A DNA stretch of 64,000 bases. Source: Fidelibacterota bacterium. Its GTDB lineage: Bacteria > Fidelibacterota > Marinisomatia > Marinisomatales > TCS55. Made by a program: the position numbers and the translations under genes. Below, piece by piece: positions 8,661 through 18,563 of the stretch; the stretch's first letter is position 1; every line of letters begins with the position of its first letter. The stretch lies in contig JAERSH010000044.1 in assembly GCA_016845785.1 (NCBI GenBank), forward strand, positions 148,148 through 212,147, in the 5' to 3' direction. The notes beneath the pieces are model-generated. The model was given only the letters and a program-made list of their open reading frames with translations, had not been told where the DNA came from and ran no database searches.

Positions 8661-10091
8661 TTGGTTAATAGAGAATTAATAGAAGTATTTTCTGAAATCG
8701 CTCGCGAGAAAAACGTTGAGCGATCAGAACTTGGATCCATTTTAGAGGGATTGTTCCTTCATCTTGTCGAGCGGGAAAGGGGTGACGCCAGTAATTGTAG
8801 TGTGATTGTAAATCTGGATAAAGGCGAATTCGAAATCTATGTAGAAAAAACGATTGTAGGTGTAGATGGTGTAGAAGATCCGGTCATGGAAATCACATTG
8901 GATGAAATTCGCGAAGTCGATGCCGAATTGGCTGAAGATCTTGAAGTGGGTGATTCTTATGTTGAAATCATTGACCCCATGATCTTTGGCAGACGGATGA
9001 TCCACATGGCCAAACAATTTTTCTCTCAAAAACTGCAAGATGTAGAGAAAAAATATATTTACGAAGATTACGCCAATCGTGTAGGCGAAATTGTTATTGG
9101 CACCGTGCATCAAGTGCAGCGCGATAACGTGTTCGTCAATATTGAGCACGCAGAATTGCGGATGCCGAGAAAAGAGCAAATTAAATCCGAGCGATATCGC
9201 CGTGGCGATTCCATTCGTTCTGTCATCAAATCAGTAGAGATTACATCTCGCGGACCTGATATCGTGATCTCTCGAAGCGATAATCATTTTCTCTACAAAA
9301 TGTTTGAGATGGAAGTACCAGAGATAGAGGATGGCGTTATCGATATTCGGGCCATTGCCCGTCAGCCGGGAGATCGGGCAAAAATTATTGTTCAATCTCA
9401 TGATCGTAGAATCGATCCTGTTGGTGCTTGTGTGGGAATGAGAGGCAGTCGTATTCAAGCCATCGTCCGTGAATTGAATAATGAAAAAATTGATATTGTC
9501 AACTATAGTGAACAATCAGAAATTTTAATTTCTCGTGCATTATCTCCTGCGAAACCATTAGATCTTTATATCGATGACGATCGGAAATATTGTATCGCTA
9601 TTTTTGACGATGATGATCTTGAATTGGCCATCGGACGAGGCGGCGTCAATGTGAATTTAGCTGCCAAATTAACTGAATATCGCATCGATGCATTCGGTAA
9701 AAAAGAATATGAACGTAAACGCGTGGAGCAAGAATCATTGTTGGCCGATATTGATGGCATGCCCGCCAGAGCTGTAAAACCACTGAGTGAAGCTGGTATT
9801 ACCTCCGTTTCAGATCTTTTAAATAGTGATGAAGATACGCTGTTGGACATTAAGGGAATATCTGAAGCATCCTTAGAAAAGATATATGATGCCGTTCAAA
9901 ATTTTGTGGAAGCAAATCAAGCTGCAGCAGAAGCAGAAGATGTGGAAGAAGCTACCGAAGAATTAGAATCGGTAGAATCGGATGCAACGGATGAGGCAGT
10001 AACAACGGAAGGCGAATCTGAAGCAGAAGCGGTTGAGGCGGAAGAAGACAAAGAAGAATCTGAAGAAACATTAGAAAAAGTAGAATCATAA
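8661..10091 (+). CDS. nusA: Transcription termination/antitermination factor NusA
   Basis: It binds RNA polymerase and nascent RNA to control pausing, termination and antitermination. Domains in order: N-terminal polymerase-binding domain (1-130), S1 (about 137-205, VGEIVIGTVHQVQRDNVFVN), two KH domains (to about 350, with DPVGACVGMRGSRIQAIVREL and IGRGGVNVNLAAKL), and a helix-hairpin-helix segment (IKGISEASLEKIYDAV). It ends in a ~50-residue Glu/Ala acidic tail. The start is TTG with GGAGG six bases upstream. infB begins four bases after the stop. Confidence 0.97.
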   Translation: MVNRELIEVFSEIAREKNVERSELGSILEGLFLHLVERERGDASNCSVIVNLDKGEFEIYVEKTIVGVDGVEDPVMEITLDEIREVDAELAEDLEVGDSYVEIIDPMIFGRRMIHMAKQFFSQKLQDVEKKYIYEDYANRVGEIVIGTVHQVQRDNVFVNIEHAELRMPRKEQIKSERYRRGDSIRSVIKSVEITSRGPDIVISRSDNHFLYKMFEMEVPEIEDGVIDIRAIARQPGDRAKIIVQSHDRRIDPVGACVGMRGSRIQAIVRELNNEKIDIVNYSEQSEILISRALSPAKPLDLYIDDDRKYCIAIFDDDDLELAIGRGGVNVNLAAKLTEYRIDAFGKKEYERKRVEQESLLADIDGMPARAVKPLSEAGITSVSDLLNSDEDTLLDIKGISEASLEKIYDAVQNFVEANQAAAEAEDVEEATEELESVESDATDEAVTTEGESEAEAVEAEEDKEESEETLEKVES

Positions 10092-10095
10092 TTAC

Positions 10096-12567
10096 ATGGC
10101 AAAACGTCGCATATTTCAAATTGCTAAAGAACTGAATATTTCTCACACAGAAATCCTATCCTTTTTGAAAGGAAAAGGTATCTTTGTGGGCAGTCATATG
10201 GCACCCGTAGAAGAGGATACCTACCAGATTATTTTAGCAGAATTCCATAAAGATAAGGAATCGGTTGAAAGATATCGAAAAGAGCAAGTGCGGCGGGAGA
10301 TTCATGATACAAGAATTCTCGAACAGCAAAAGGCGAATAAAAAATTAAAGCTATTAACCCTTCAGGAACAGCGGGAGCTGGAAGTTGAAGAGCGGAAAAA
10401 AGCAGAAGTAGAAAAGAAAGAAAAAGAAGAAGCCGCACGATTAGCTGCGCTGGAAGAAGAACAAAGAGTTCAAGAAGAAAAGGTTCGAAAAGAAAAAGAA
10501 GAATCTGAACGTAAGCAACGTGAAGAAGAACGGGCTAAAGCAGAAAAAGAACGAAAAAAGAAGGAAGCGGCCAAGCCCAAGAAAAAATTACGAAAAATAG
10601 ATCTTTCTGAAATTGAAGCCCAAGTGGGTAAAGGCACAACCCACCGCCGAACTGACTCCAGAAAGAAGATGGATGCCAAAAAGGCAAAATCTGCTGCGGA
10701 AACCGTTCGAAAAATCACAGCTAAAATCGATACGAAATCCAAAAAGAAAGTCTATAGAAAAGAAAAAGACATTGTAGATGAATCCGCAGCTGCAGTGGAA
10801 GCAAAGCCCATTAAAATTGCTGAATTTTCAAGTGTAGATGAATTGGCTAAAATATTTGAAACCCGTTCAAACGATGTAATTCAAAAATGTATGGGACTGG
10901 GCATACTAGCCACCATTAACCAACGATTAGATTGGGACGTCATTGAATTGCTGGCTGAGGAGTACGGTTTTGCTGCTGAAAAGATGGAAGATGTTGGAGA
11001 AGAATTATTTTCCCTTGAAGAAACATCTGAAGATGTAGAGAAAGCTGTTGAGCGATCTCCAGTGGTTACTGTAATGGGGCATGTGGATCACGGAAAAACA
11101 TCCCTATTAGATTATATACGAGAAACCAACGTGGTAGGCGGCGAATCTGGAGGTATCACCCAGCACGTTGGTGCATATCGCGTGGAATTAAAAGATGGTA
11201 ATGCTGTCACATTTTTAGATACACCTGGTCACGAAGCGTTTACGGCCATGCGTGCTAGAGGTGCCCAAGTGACGGATATTGTGGTGGTGGTTGTTGCGGC
11301 AAACGATGGCGTTATGCCCCAAACAGTTGAAGCGATTGACCATGCGAAAGCAGCAGATGTTCCCCTCGTAATTGCCATCAATAAAATTGATTTACCTGAT
11401 ATTGATTTAGAACGGGTAAGACGTGAACTTTCTGAACATAATGTATTGGTTGAAGATTGGGGTGGAAAAGTACAAGCCATTCCGATTTCAGCGAAAACAG
11501 GCCAAGGCATTGATGACTTATTGGCATCCATGTTAGTTGAATCTGAAATGTTGGAATTAAAAGCCAATGCAGATACACTGGCTCGTGGAACAGTCGTTGA
11601 TTCCAAACTGGATAAAGGGCATGGTCCAATTGCCACAGTCCTCATTCAAAAAGGTACATTAAAAATTGGCGATCCTTTCATTTGTAATAATATTCCCGGA
11701 AAAGTTCGGGCCATGATGAATGAACGGGGACAGCGAATTAAAGAAGTGGGACCATCCCATCCGGTACAGATTTTAGGATTTGACCAAGTGCCTCAATCTG
11801 CAGATATCTTTGCAGTGGTTGAGGATGAGAAAGAAATTAAACGCATTGCATCAGAACGCCAGAGATTGAAGCGTGAGATCGATCAGAAAAAGATTGCAGC
11901 ACAAACGCTGGATGCCATGTCTGCCCTCATTAAAGAAGGCGCTATTAAAAATTTACCCATTATCATTAAAGGTGATGTGGATGGATCAATTGAAGCGTTG
12001 TCTGAGCAATTAGAAAAAATCGCGCATGATGAAGTAGGCGTTCAAGTCATTCATAAAGCGGTAGGTATGGTATCTGAATCGGATGTCTTGCTTGCAGCTG
12101 CATCCAATGCCGTTATTATTGGTTTTCACGTTCAAGTCTCTTCCAACGCTAAATTACAGGCTAGACAGGAAGGGGTAGATATCCGTACCTATAATGTGAT
12201 TTACAATGCCGTAGAAGAAGTGACCCGCGCACTTGAAGGATTACTCGAGCCGGAAGAGGTTGAAGAAAGTTTAGGTCGAGCTATTGTTCAAACGCCGTTT
12301 AAAATTCCAAAAATTGGTTTTATTGCAGGTTCGAAAGTGCTTGAAGGTACCATCGTGAGAAATGCGAAAGCTCGAGTGATTCGAGATGATGAAGAAATTG
12401 CATCCGGCGAAATTAATTCATTAAAGCATTTGAAAGATGATGCCAAAGAAATCCGCGAAGGATTTGAGTGCGGTATTGGTGTCGATAATTTCTCCAAATT
12501 CAAAGAAGGAGATATTATTGTGTGTTATGAAATCAAATCGATAAAGAGGACGCTAGAAGTCAATTGA
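10096..12567 (+). CDS. infB: Translation initiation factor IF-2
   Basis: The GTPase that places initiator tRNA on the 30S subunit and promotes subunit joining. The N-terminal IF2N helix-turn-helix motif (FQIAKELNISHTEILSFLKGKG) is followed by a long Lys/Glu-rich helical region to about residue 240. G motifs are GHVDHGKT (328-335), DTPGH and NKID. Domains II-IV then run to residue 823. Normal length for the family with a long N-terminus. Its stop overlaps the TTG start of rbfA, so the two are translationally coupled. Confidence 0.98.
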   Translation: MAKRRIFQIAKELNISHTEILSFLKGKGIFVGSHMAPVEEDTYQIILAEFHKDKESVERYRKEQVRREIHDTRILEQQKANKKLKLLTLQEQRELEVEERKKAEVEKKEKEEAARLAALEEEQRVQEEKVRKEKEESERKQREEERAKAEKERKKKEAAKPKKKLRKIDLSEIEAQVGKGTTHRRTDSRKKMDAKKAKSAAETVRKITAKIDTKSKKKVYRKEKDIVDESAAAVEAKPIKIAEFSSVDELAKIFETRSNDVIQKCMGLGILATINQRLDWDVIELLAEEYGFAAEKMEDVGEELFSLEETSEDVEKAVERSPVVTVMGHVDHGKTSLLDYIRETNVVGGESGGITQHVGAYRVELKDGNAVTFLDTPGHEAFTAMRARGAQVTDIVVVVVAANDGVMPQTVEAIDHAKAADVPLVIAINKIDLPDIDLERVRRELSEHNVLVEDWGGKVQAIPISAKTGQGIDDLLASMLVESEMLELKANADTLARGTVVDSKLDKGHGPIATVLIQKGTLKIGDPFICNNIPGKVRAMMNERGQRIKEVGPSHPVQILGFDQVPQSADIFAVVEDEKEIKRIASERQRLKREIDQKKIAAQTLDAMSALIKEGAIKNLPIIIKGDVDGSIEALSEQLEKIAHDEVGVQVIHKAVGMVSESDVLLAAASNAVIIGFHVQVSSNAKLQARQEGVDIRTYNVIYNAVEEVTRALEGLLEPEEVEESLGRAIVQTPFKIPKIGFIAGSKVLEGTIVRNAKARVIRDDEEIASGEINSLKHLKDDAKEIREGFECGIGVDNFSKFKEGDIIVCYEIKSIKRTLEVN

Positions 12568-12923
12568 GAAGTGAACGGCCCTATAAGAGAACAGATCGGG
12601 TCGCGAATGAAATCCAAAATATTTTAGGACAAGTTCAGACCCAGTTTATTGATTTATCCGATTTGGGATTTATAACCTTTTCACATGTGACCGTCTCTCC
12701 CGACCTGAAAAATGCGAAAGTATTTTTTAGTGTAGTCCAGAAAAAGAAATCTATCCCAGTGATTGAATCTGAAATGAATGCCAAAGCAAAAGCCTTTCGC
12801 AAATATCTTGGACAAGAATTAAGAATTAAATATACACCTCGATTAAAATTTTTCTATGATGATACCATGTCTTATGCTCAAAAACTGGATACCATTTTTC
12901 ACGATTTAGACACGAAAGATTGA
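12564..12923 (+). CDS. rbfA: Ribosome-binding factor A
   Basis: A KH-fold 30S assembly factor. The N-terminus RTDRVANEIQNILGQV and the segment ITFSHVTVSPDLKNAKVFFSV match the family, as does the C-terminal LRIKYTPRLKFFYDD. Length 119 is normal. The TTG start overlaps the infB stop by four bases, and truB begins at the very next base after its stop. Confidence 0.95.
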   Translation: MRSERPYKRTDRVANEIQNILGQVQTQFIDLSDLGFITFSHVTVSPDLKNAKVFFSVVQKKKSIPVIESEMNAKAKAFRKYLGQELRIKYTPRLKFFYDDTMSYAQKLDTIFHDLDTKD

Positions 12924-13577
12924 ATGATTTATAATATTTATAAACCAGTGGATTGGACCAGTTTTGATGTGGTAAAGAAAATTCGCGGTATTACGAAAGA
13001 AAAGAAGGTGGGGCATGGCGGCACATTAGATCCTTTCGCTGAAGGCGTCCTCATAATTGGCACAGGGAAAGACACCAAATCATTAACAGAAATATCAGGA
13101 TCGACTAAATCTTACCGCGCTATTTTAAAATTAGGTGAAGCCACGGAAACGCTGGACAATGAAGGTCCGGTTATCGAGAAGAAAACCATTCCCGAATTCA
13201 CTGAGGCATTTTTAAAGGACACTATTTATAGTTTTAAAGGGAATTACACCCACACACCGCCCATGCATTCTGCGAAACGGGTTGATGGTGTACGTCTCTA
13301 TAAATTGGCTCGACAGAATAAAATCGTGGCTAGAGAACCGGTCACCGTAAAAATTGAATGTATGACCTTAAACAATTATGACAGTGATTTTATTGATTTC
13401 TCCGTCATTTGTTCAAAGGGGACTTATATTCGTGTTTTGGGCAAGGATATTGCAGAAAAATTGGGCACAGTCGGCCACCTTATTAAATTAATCCGGACAC
13501 GGGTGGGCAGTCATGATATTGAAGAATCTGTTCCGATTAAAACATTCGAATCATCATGGATGTCTACCGCGCATTAA
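12924..13577 (+). CDS. truB: tRNA pseudouridine(55) synthase TruB
   Basis: It makes pseudouridine 55 in the T-loop of tRNAs. The catalytic aspartate lies in KVGHGGTLDPFAEGVL near residue 38. YTHTPPMHSAKRVDGVRLYKLAR and CSKGTYIRVLGKDI follow. At 217 residues it ends just after the catalytic core. The C-terminal PUA-type domain of the longer enterobacterial proteins is missing, a variant also seen in other phyla. It overlaps ribF by 22 bases. Confidence 0.95.
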   Translation: MIYNIYKPVDWTSFDVVKKIRGITKEKKVGHGGTLDPFAEGVLIIGTGKDTKSLTEISGSTKSYRAILKLGEATETLDNEGPVIEKKTIPEFTEAFLKDTIYSFKGNYTHTPPMHSAKRVDGVRLYKLARQNKIVAREPVTVKIECMTLNNYDSDFIDFSVICSKGTYIRVLGKDIAEKLGTVGHLIKLIRTRVGSHDIEESVPIKTFESSWMSTAH

Positions 13578-14491
13578 CGGATATACCTTATTTGCCCGGC
13601 TCTGTGGTCACCATCGGCACATTTGACGGGTGTCATCGTGGTCATCAAGAAATTATCAAAAAAGTAATTTCTGTGGCCGAATCAAAGCACGCCTCTTCTG
13701 TATTGATTACATTTGATCCCCATCCACGCCATATATTGCAATCGGGACAGAAATTGCCCATGCTGATGCATATCGATAAAAAGTTGGAGATATTGGAATC
13801 TTTTCATGTGGATACCGTATTGGTAATTCCATTTGATGCGGCATTTTCTCAATGGACAGCGGATCAATTTCTTAGTGATATTGTGGTAAAATATTTTGAT
13901 CCCACCACTGCTATAGTGGGATATGACCATCATTTTGGATATGATCGGGAAGGGTCCCCAAAATTCTTAACCGAATATGGTGAGCAACATGGTTTTGATG
14001 TGGATGTGGTGTCACCCATTTCCGATGAAAATGTGACCCTTTCTAGCACGCATATTCGGAATTTGATCCAAAATGGATTTGTCCGCCGCGCTTCATTTGA
14101 ATTGGGATGGGTCTATGGATTTGAGGCAAAAGTGATTCATGGGGCAGGGCGAGGAAAAGACCTTGGATTCCCAACCGCAAACTTCATTCCGGAAGAAGAA
14201 AACCAGTTGGTTCCCGCCAATGGCGTATATTTTATCCGTGGAAGGATTAATGGGAAAAATCTATATGGAATGTGTAATTTAGGTGTTCGTCCTACCTTTG
14301 ATGAGACGGAATTTGTGATGGAGGTTCACTTCTTTGACTTAGCGTTAACAAACATCTATGGAAAAATCATAACTGTAGAATTTTTAGAACGGATTCGAGA
14401 TGAAGAAAAATTCTCTAATCCGAAAGCTTTAATTGAACAATTAAATAAAGATAAACAGTTCTGCATGAGATTGATGCAGAAATATAAATAG
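13556..14491 (+). CDS. ribF: Bifunctional riboflavin kinase / FAD synthetase
   Basis: It phosphorylates riboflavin to FMN and adenylylates FMN to FAD. The N-terminal nucleotidyltransferase carries GTFDGCHRGHQ and TFDPHPRHIL. The C-terminal kinase (from about residue 185) carries GRGKDLGFPTANF with the PTAN motif, and GMCNLGVRPTFDE. Length 311 is typical. The start lies inside truB, which is a common arrangement for this pair. rpsO follows after eight bases. Confidence 0.96.
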   Translation: MDVYRALTDIPYLPGSVVTIGTFDGCHRGHQEIIKKVISVAESKHASSVLITFDPHPRHILQSGQKLPMLMHIDKKLEILESFHVDTVLVIPFDAAFSQWTADQFLSDIVVKYFDPTTAIVGYDHHFGYDREGSPKFLTEYGEQHGFDVDVVSPISDENVTLSSTHIRNLIQNGFVRRASFELGWVYGFEAKVIHGAGRGKDLGFPTANFIPEEENQLVPANGVYFIRGRINGKNLYGMCNLGVRPTFDETEFVMEVHFFDLALTNIYGKIITVEFLERIRDEEKFSNPKALIEQLNKDKQFCMRLMQKYK

Positions 14492-14499
14492 GAGACAAA

Positions 14500-14772
14500 A
14501 TGTCCTTAACAAACGAACAAATACAAGAAATTGTAAACATATTCGGTAAAGATGAAAAAGATACTGGCTCGTCTGAAGTGCAAGTTGCTTTATTAACAGC
14601 AAGAATCAGATCGCTTACTGAACATGCAAAAGCGAATAAAAAAGATAACCATTCCCGACGTGGATTGGTCATGCTGGTATCACAGCGTAAAAAACTATTA
14701 AAGTATCTTCGCCGAACAAATCCTGAGTCTTACTTGAATGTAACTCAAGAATTAGCGATTCGCCGTAACTAA
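14500..14772 (+). CDS. rpsO: 30S ribosomal protein S15
   Basis: A primary 16S rRNA binding protein of the platform, 90 residues. DTGSSEVQVALLTARIRSLTEH and DNHSRRGLVMLVSQRKKLLKYL are the family signatures. AGGAGA precedes the ATG. It stands directly before pnp, the conserved rpsO-pnp order. Confidence 0.98.
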   Translation: MSLTNEQIQEIVNIFGKDEKDTGSSEVQVALLTARIRSLTEHAKANKKDNHSRRGLVMLVSQRKKLLKYLRRTNPESYLNVTQELAIRRN

Positions 14773-14792
14773 GAGAGAACAAGAGAATAATA

Positions 14793-16973
14793 ATGAAAAA
14801 ACAAGAGATGAAACTCAATGGCAGCGCATTGTCAATTGAGACCGGACAGGTTGCACGGCAATCATCCGGATCAGTTATCGTACGACATGGCGAGACCGCC
14901 ATCCTGGTAGCTGTAAATGCGGCGAAACAAGCACGCGAAGATGTGGATTTTTTCCCTCTACAAGTGGAATATAGAGAACGCCATTATGCCGGTGGTAAAA
15001 TACCGGGTGGATTTTTTAAACGAGAAGCACGGCCTTCGGAACATGAAATATTAACCAGTCGATTGACTGACCGTCCGATTCGCCCGCTTTTCCCAAAATC
15101 ATTTAGAAACGAAACACAAGTTATCATCACGGTTTTATCCAGTGATGGTGAAAATATGGCTGATACTTTGGCCGGTGTAGGTGCATCTGCTGCACTCATG
15201 ATTTCTGACATCCCATTTAACGGACCTATCGCCACTGTGCGTGTGGGACGTATAGATGGTGAGTTTGTTGTGAACCCTACTCGTACACAAATGGAAGATT
15301 CGGATATGGAGATTATTGTCTCCGGAAACGAACAGACCATTGTGATGGTTGAAGGTGAAGCAAAGCTCATTACAGAAGAAGAGTTTTTAGATGCCATGAA
15401 ATTTGCCCATGGGCCAATCAAAGAATTGATCGCCCTGCAAAATACATTGGTATCCGAAATTGAAGTGGTGAAACGAGACATTGCCGAAGAAGAAACAGAT
15501 GCAGATTTAGAAAAATCTATTGCTGATATTGTATCTTCAAAAATCGAAGATGCCATCAAAACAGGTGATAAGCACGAGCGTGAAGGTAAAATTGATGCAT
15601 TGAAAACAGAAGCGGTTGCTGCATTTGAAGAATCCCATCCGGAATCTGAAAAAGCGGTGATGGGCTTTGTGAATGATCAATTAAAAACAGCGTTTCGTGA
15701 ACAGATTTTATCTGATGGTGTGCGGTCAGACGGCCGTAAAACTACGGATATTCGTCCCATAACCATTGAAACAGGTATTCTGCCTAGAACACACGGTTCT
15801 GCATTATTCACTCGCGGTGAAACACAGGCGATTGTGGTGCTAACCATGGGTACACCCAGTGATGAACAAATCATTGACAGTATGGATGTGGATGCGAAGA
15901 AGAAGTTTTTCCTTCATTACAACTTCCCGCCTTACTGTGTCGGTGAAACAGGTCGAATCGGTTTTACCAGTCGACGTGAAGTGGGCCATGGAAACCTTGC
16001 AGAACGTGCCGTGAAAGAAGTATTGCCCGATTATGATGATTTTCCATACACAGTTCGGATTGTGTCCGAAATTACTGAATCAAATGGATCTTCATCTATG
16101 GCATCCGTTTGCGGTGGTTCATTAGCACTAATGAATGCGGGCGCACCCTCAAAAGGTCACGTGGCCGGTATAGCCATGGGGCTCATCAAAGATGGTGACC
16201 GTTATGCTGTTCTGAGCGATATCCTTGGTGCTGAAGATCATTTAGGCGACATGGATTTCAAAGTGGCCGGAACGCGAGATGGTATTTCAGCCATTCAATT
16301 GGATTTGAAAATTGATGGCATTTCCTTCGAATTGATGGAAGAAGCATTGGCCCAAGCCAAAGCCGGTAGAAACCATATCTTGGATGTGATGTATGAAGCG
16401 GTTCCAGAACCACAAGAAATGTCTAAATATGCGCCGAAAGTGCTATCACTTCAAATTAATCCTGAGAAGATTGGTGGATTAATTGGTCCTGGCGGCAAAA
16501 CGATTAAAAAGATCATTGCGGACACAGAATGTGATATCAACGTGGATGATGATGGTATTGTTACTGCAGCCAGCTTAGATCTAAAGCGTTGTCAAGAGGC
16601 AATCGAAATCGTTCGGGCTATTACATTAGAACCAGAAGTTGGAATGGAATTTGACGGGAGTATTACCCGCTTAATGACTTTTGGTGCATTTGTTGAATTT
16701 GCACCGGGACGCGAAGGCTTGATTCATATTTCTGAATTGGAATGGCATCGGGTCGAGAAGGTAGAGGATGTTGTTAAGCCCGGTGATCCCGTTCGCGTAA
16801 AACTGATTAAAGTAGACGACCAGGGTCGATTAGACTTTAGTCGGAAGGCATTGCTCGAAAAACCGGAAGGTTATGTAGAGCGTCCACCAAGAGAGCGCCA
16901 TGATAACCGCCGAAGCAACAATCGTGGTGGGAATCGTCAAGGTGGTGGCAGAAAGCCATTCAGACGTAATTAA
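14793..16973 (+). CDS. pnp: Polyribonucleotide nucleotidyltransferase (PNPase)
   Basis: A phosphorolytic 3'-5' exoribonuclease and RNA-degradosome component. Two RNase PH-like domains are separated by a helical domain. The second carries DGRKTTDIRPITIETGILPR and GRIGFTSRREVGHGNLAERA. The KH domain (about 555-615, with IGGLIGPGGKTIKKI) and S1 domain (about 620-690) follow. The chain ends in an Arg/Gly/Asn-rich tail, probably RNA-binding. The length of 726 residues is normal. It ends the translation/RNA operon; alanine dehydrogenase follows 23 bases later. Confidence 0.98.
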   Translation: MKKQEMKLNGSALSIETGQVARQSSGSVIVRHGETAILVAVNAAKQAREDVDFFPLQVEYRERHYAGGKIPGGFFKREARPSEHEILTSRLTDRPIRPLFPKSFRNETQVIITVLSSDGENMADTLAGVGASAALMISDIPFNGPIATVRVGRIDGEFVVNPTRTQMEDSDMEIIVSGNEQTIVMVEGEAKLITEEEFLDAMKFAHGPIKELIALQNTLVSEIEVVKRDIAEEETDADLEKSIADIVSSKIEDAIKTGDKHEREGKIDALKTEAVAAFEESHPESEKAVMGFVNDQLKTAFREQILSDGVRSDGRKTTDIRPITIETGILPRTHGSALFTRGETQAIVVLTMGTPSDEQIIDSMDVDAKKKFFLHYNFPPYCVGETGRIGFTSRREVGHGNLAERAVKEVLPDYDDFPYTVRIVSEITESNGSSSMASVCGGSLALMNAGAPSKGHVAGIAMGLIKDGDRYAVLSDILGAEDHLGDMDFKVAGTRDGISAIQLDLKIDGISFELMEEALAQAKAGRNHILDVMYEAVPEPQEMSKYAPKVLSLQINPEKIGGLIGPGGKTIKKIIADTECDINVDDDGIVTAASLDLKRCQEAIEIVRAITLEPEVGMEFDGSITRLMTFGAFVEFAPGREGLIHISELEWHRVEKVEDVVKPGDPVRVKLIKVDDQGRLDFSRKALLEKPEGYVERPPRERHDNRRSNNRGGNRQGGGRKPFRRN

Positions 16974-16996
16974 AACCAATTGATTGGAGCGTTCAG

Positions 16997-18112
16997 TTGA
17001 TCATCGGTACACCAAAAGAGATTAAAGCCCATGAAAACAGGGTGGCATTGACACCCCATGTGGCTTTAGAGCTCACGCGATCAGGACATACCGTCTTGAT
17101 TGAATCAAGCGCAGGCGATTCTTCTGGGTTTTCGGACATGGACTACAAATCAGTCGGTTGTAAAATCGTATCCTCACCAAAGGAAATTTTTACAGATGCT
17201 GAAATGGTAGTTAAAGTGAAAGAACCCCAACCGGTAGAAGTGGAGATGTGCCATAAGGATACAACCTTATTTACATATTTTCACTTCGCTGCTGATGAAT
17301 CATTAACGCAAGGATTTTTAGATTCTGGCGCCACTGCTATTGCCTATGAAACCATCATGCTTAAGGATGGATCTTTACCGTTGCTCATTCCCATGAGTGA
17401 AGTGGCGGGGCGGATGTCCGTTCAGGAAGGTGCAAAATACCTGGAAAAATTCCATGGTGGACGCGGCAAGCTATTGGGCGGTGTTCCCGGTGTAGAGCCG
17501 GGGACTGTTACTATTTTGGGCGGTGGTATCGTCGGTACCAATGCGGCACATATTGCTGCGGGACTGGGTGCCAATGTCAATATTCTGGACGTAAACCTAA
17601 ACCGGTTACGGTATCTGGATGAAATCATGCCCAAAAATGTGCGAACGATCTATAGCAATCAATACAATTTGCAGGAATTACTGCCCCGAACCGATTTATT
17701 GATCGGGGCAGTCCTGATTCCAGGTGCAAAGGCACCCAATCTAGTCACTCGAGATATGTTAGGTTTAATGGTCCCCGGAACAGTGCTGGTCGATGTAGCC
17801 GTGGATCAAGGGGGATGTATTGAAACGTGTAAGCCCACAACGCATGAAGAACCCATTTATGAAGTAGATGGTATTATTCATTACTGCGTGGCCAATATGC
17901 CTGGGGCAGTGCCCTTTACATCCACAACTGCATTAACCAATGCAACCAGTCCATATATTTTGCGCTTGGCGAATCAAGGCATTCTAAACGCTTTGCAATC
18001 CGATACAGCATTATTGCAGGGATTAAATACATACAATGGTCAAGTAACACACGCCGGTGTGGCCAATGCCTTTGATATGGATTATACTGCCCCGGATAAA
18101 GCGATAGCTTAA
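16997..18112 (+). CDS. ald: Alanine dehydrogenase
   Basis: NAD-dependent interconversion of L-alanine with pyruvate and ammonia. The N-terminus IGTPKEIKAHENRVALTP, the catalytic-domain stretch LLIPMSEVAGRMSVQEGA and the NAD loop VTILGGGIVGTNAAHIAAGLG are in family positions. The C-terminal YCVANMPGAVPFTSTTALTN is diagnostic. Length 371 is exact for the family. The start is TTG (16997), with GGAGCG a few bases upstream. Confidence 0.97.
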   Translation: MIIGTPKEIKAHENRVALTPHVALELTRSGHTVLIESSAGDSSGFSDMDYKSVGCKIVSSPKEIFTDAEMVVKVKEPQPVEVEMCHKDTTLFTYFHFAADESLTQGFLDSGATAIAYETIMLKDGSLPLLIPMSEVAGRMSVQEGAKYLEKFHGGRGKLLGGVPGVEPGTVTILGGGIVGTNAAHIAAGLGANVNILDVNLNRLRYLDEIMPKNVRTIYSNQYNLQELLPRTDLLIGAVLIPGAKAPNLVTRDMLGLMVPGTVLVDVAVDQGGCIETCKPTTHEEPIYEVDGIIHYCVANMPGAVPFTSTTALTNATSPYILRLANQGILNALQSDTALLQGLNTYNGQVTHAGVANAFDMDYTAPDKAIA

Positions 18113-18137
18113 ATCCATTCTTTTTCTTCCATAATAC

Positions 18138-18180
18138 TTGTTTTAAGATAGTTTATTAACTAATATAAAGTATTAGTTGA
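18138..18180 (+). promoter_or_regulatory. Candidate promoter and palindromic operator before the MerR gene
   Basis: A perfect 8-bp inverted repeat AACTAATA/TATTAGTT (18158-18165 and 18171-18178, 5-base spacer) lies 15 bases before the MerR start. A possible -35 TTGTTT (18138-18143) and -10-like TAATAT (18161-18166) with 17-base spacing overlap it. A second repeat pair, TAATACTT at 18132 and AAGTATTA at 18168, encloses the region. Autoregulation is inferred; no promoter consensus for this phylum was available. Confidence 0.4.
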
Positions 18181-18193
18181 ATAGGTATTTTAC

Positions 18194-18559
18194 ATGGACA
18201 CCCATCCGCAATCGATCAAAAAACTCTACTACTCCATTGGCGAAGTCAGTAAAACCACTGAATTGAAGCAGTATGTGCTTCGTTATTGGGAAACAGAGTT
18301 TAAGCAATTAAATCCCTCAAAGAACAAAGCTGGGAATCGCACATATCGTCAAAAAGATATTGACCTTATTTTGCGAATTAAAGATTTACTCTATAATCAA
18401 AAGTTTACCATTGAAGGCGCTCGGAATATGTTAAGTGGTGAAGAGGAAATGCCGATTGAAACATCGGTAGAATCCGAAGCAAAGACTGGCGTTGATTTAG
18501 ATTTATTGATTAAAATTAGGGGTGAATTAAAGTCTATTTTAGAAGACTTAAGACAATAA
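18194..18559 (+). CDS. MerR-family transcriptional regulator
   Basis: A winged helix-turn-helix DNA-binding domain: YSIGEVSKTTELKQYVLRYW, then FKQLNPSKNKAGNRTYRQKD and KDLLYNQKFTIEGARNML. A short C-terminal helix (about 95-121) follows, probably for dimerisation. No cysteines suit a metal sensor, so the ligand is unknown. Length 121 is at the small end for the family. A perfect palindrome directly upstream may be its own operator. Confidence 0.88.
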   Translation: MDTHPQSIKKLYYSIGEVSKTTELKQYVLRYWETEFKQLNPSKNKAGNRTYRQKDIDLILRIKDLLYNQKFTIEGARNMLSGEEEMPIETSVESEAKTGVDLDLLIKIRGELKSILEDLRQ

Positions 18560-18563
18560 TAAT

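Noticed and set aside
9917..10146. Ser-rich and Leu-rich open frames antisense to nusA
   Set aside because: Composition shadows of the acidic NusA tail; no start signal or family match.
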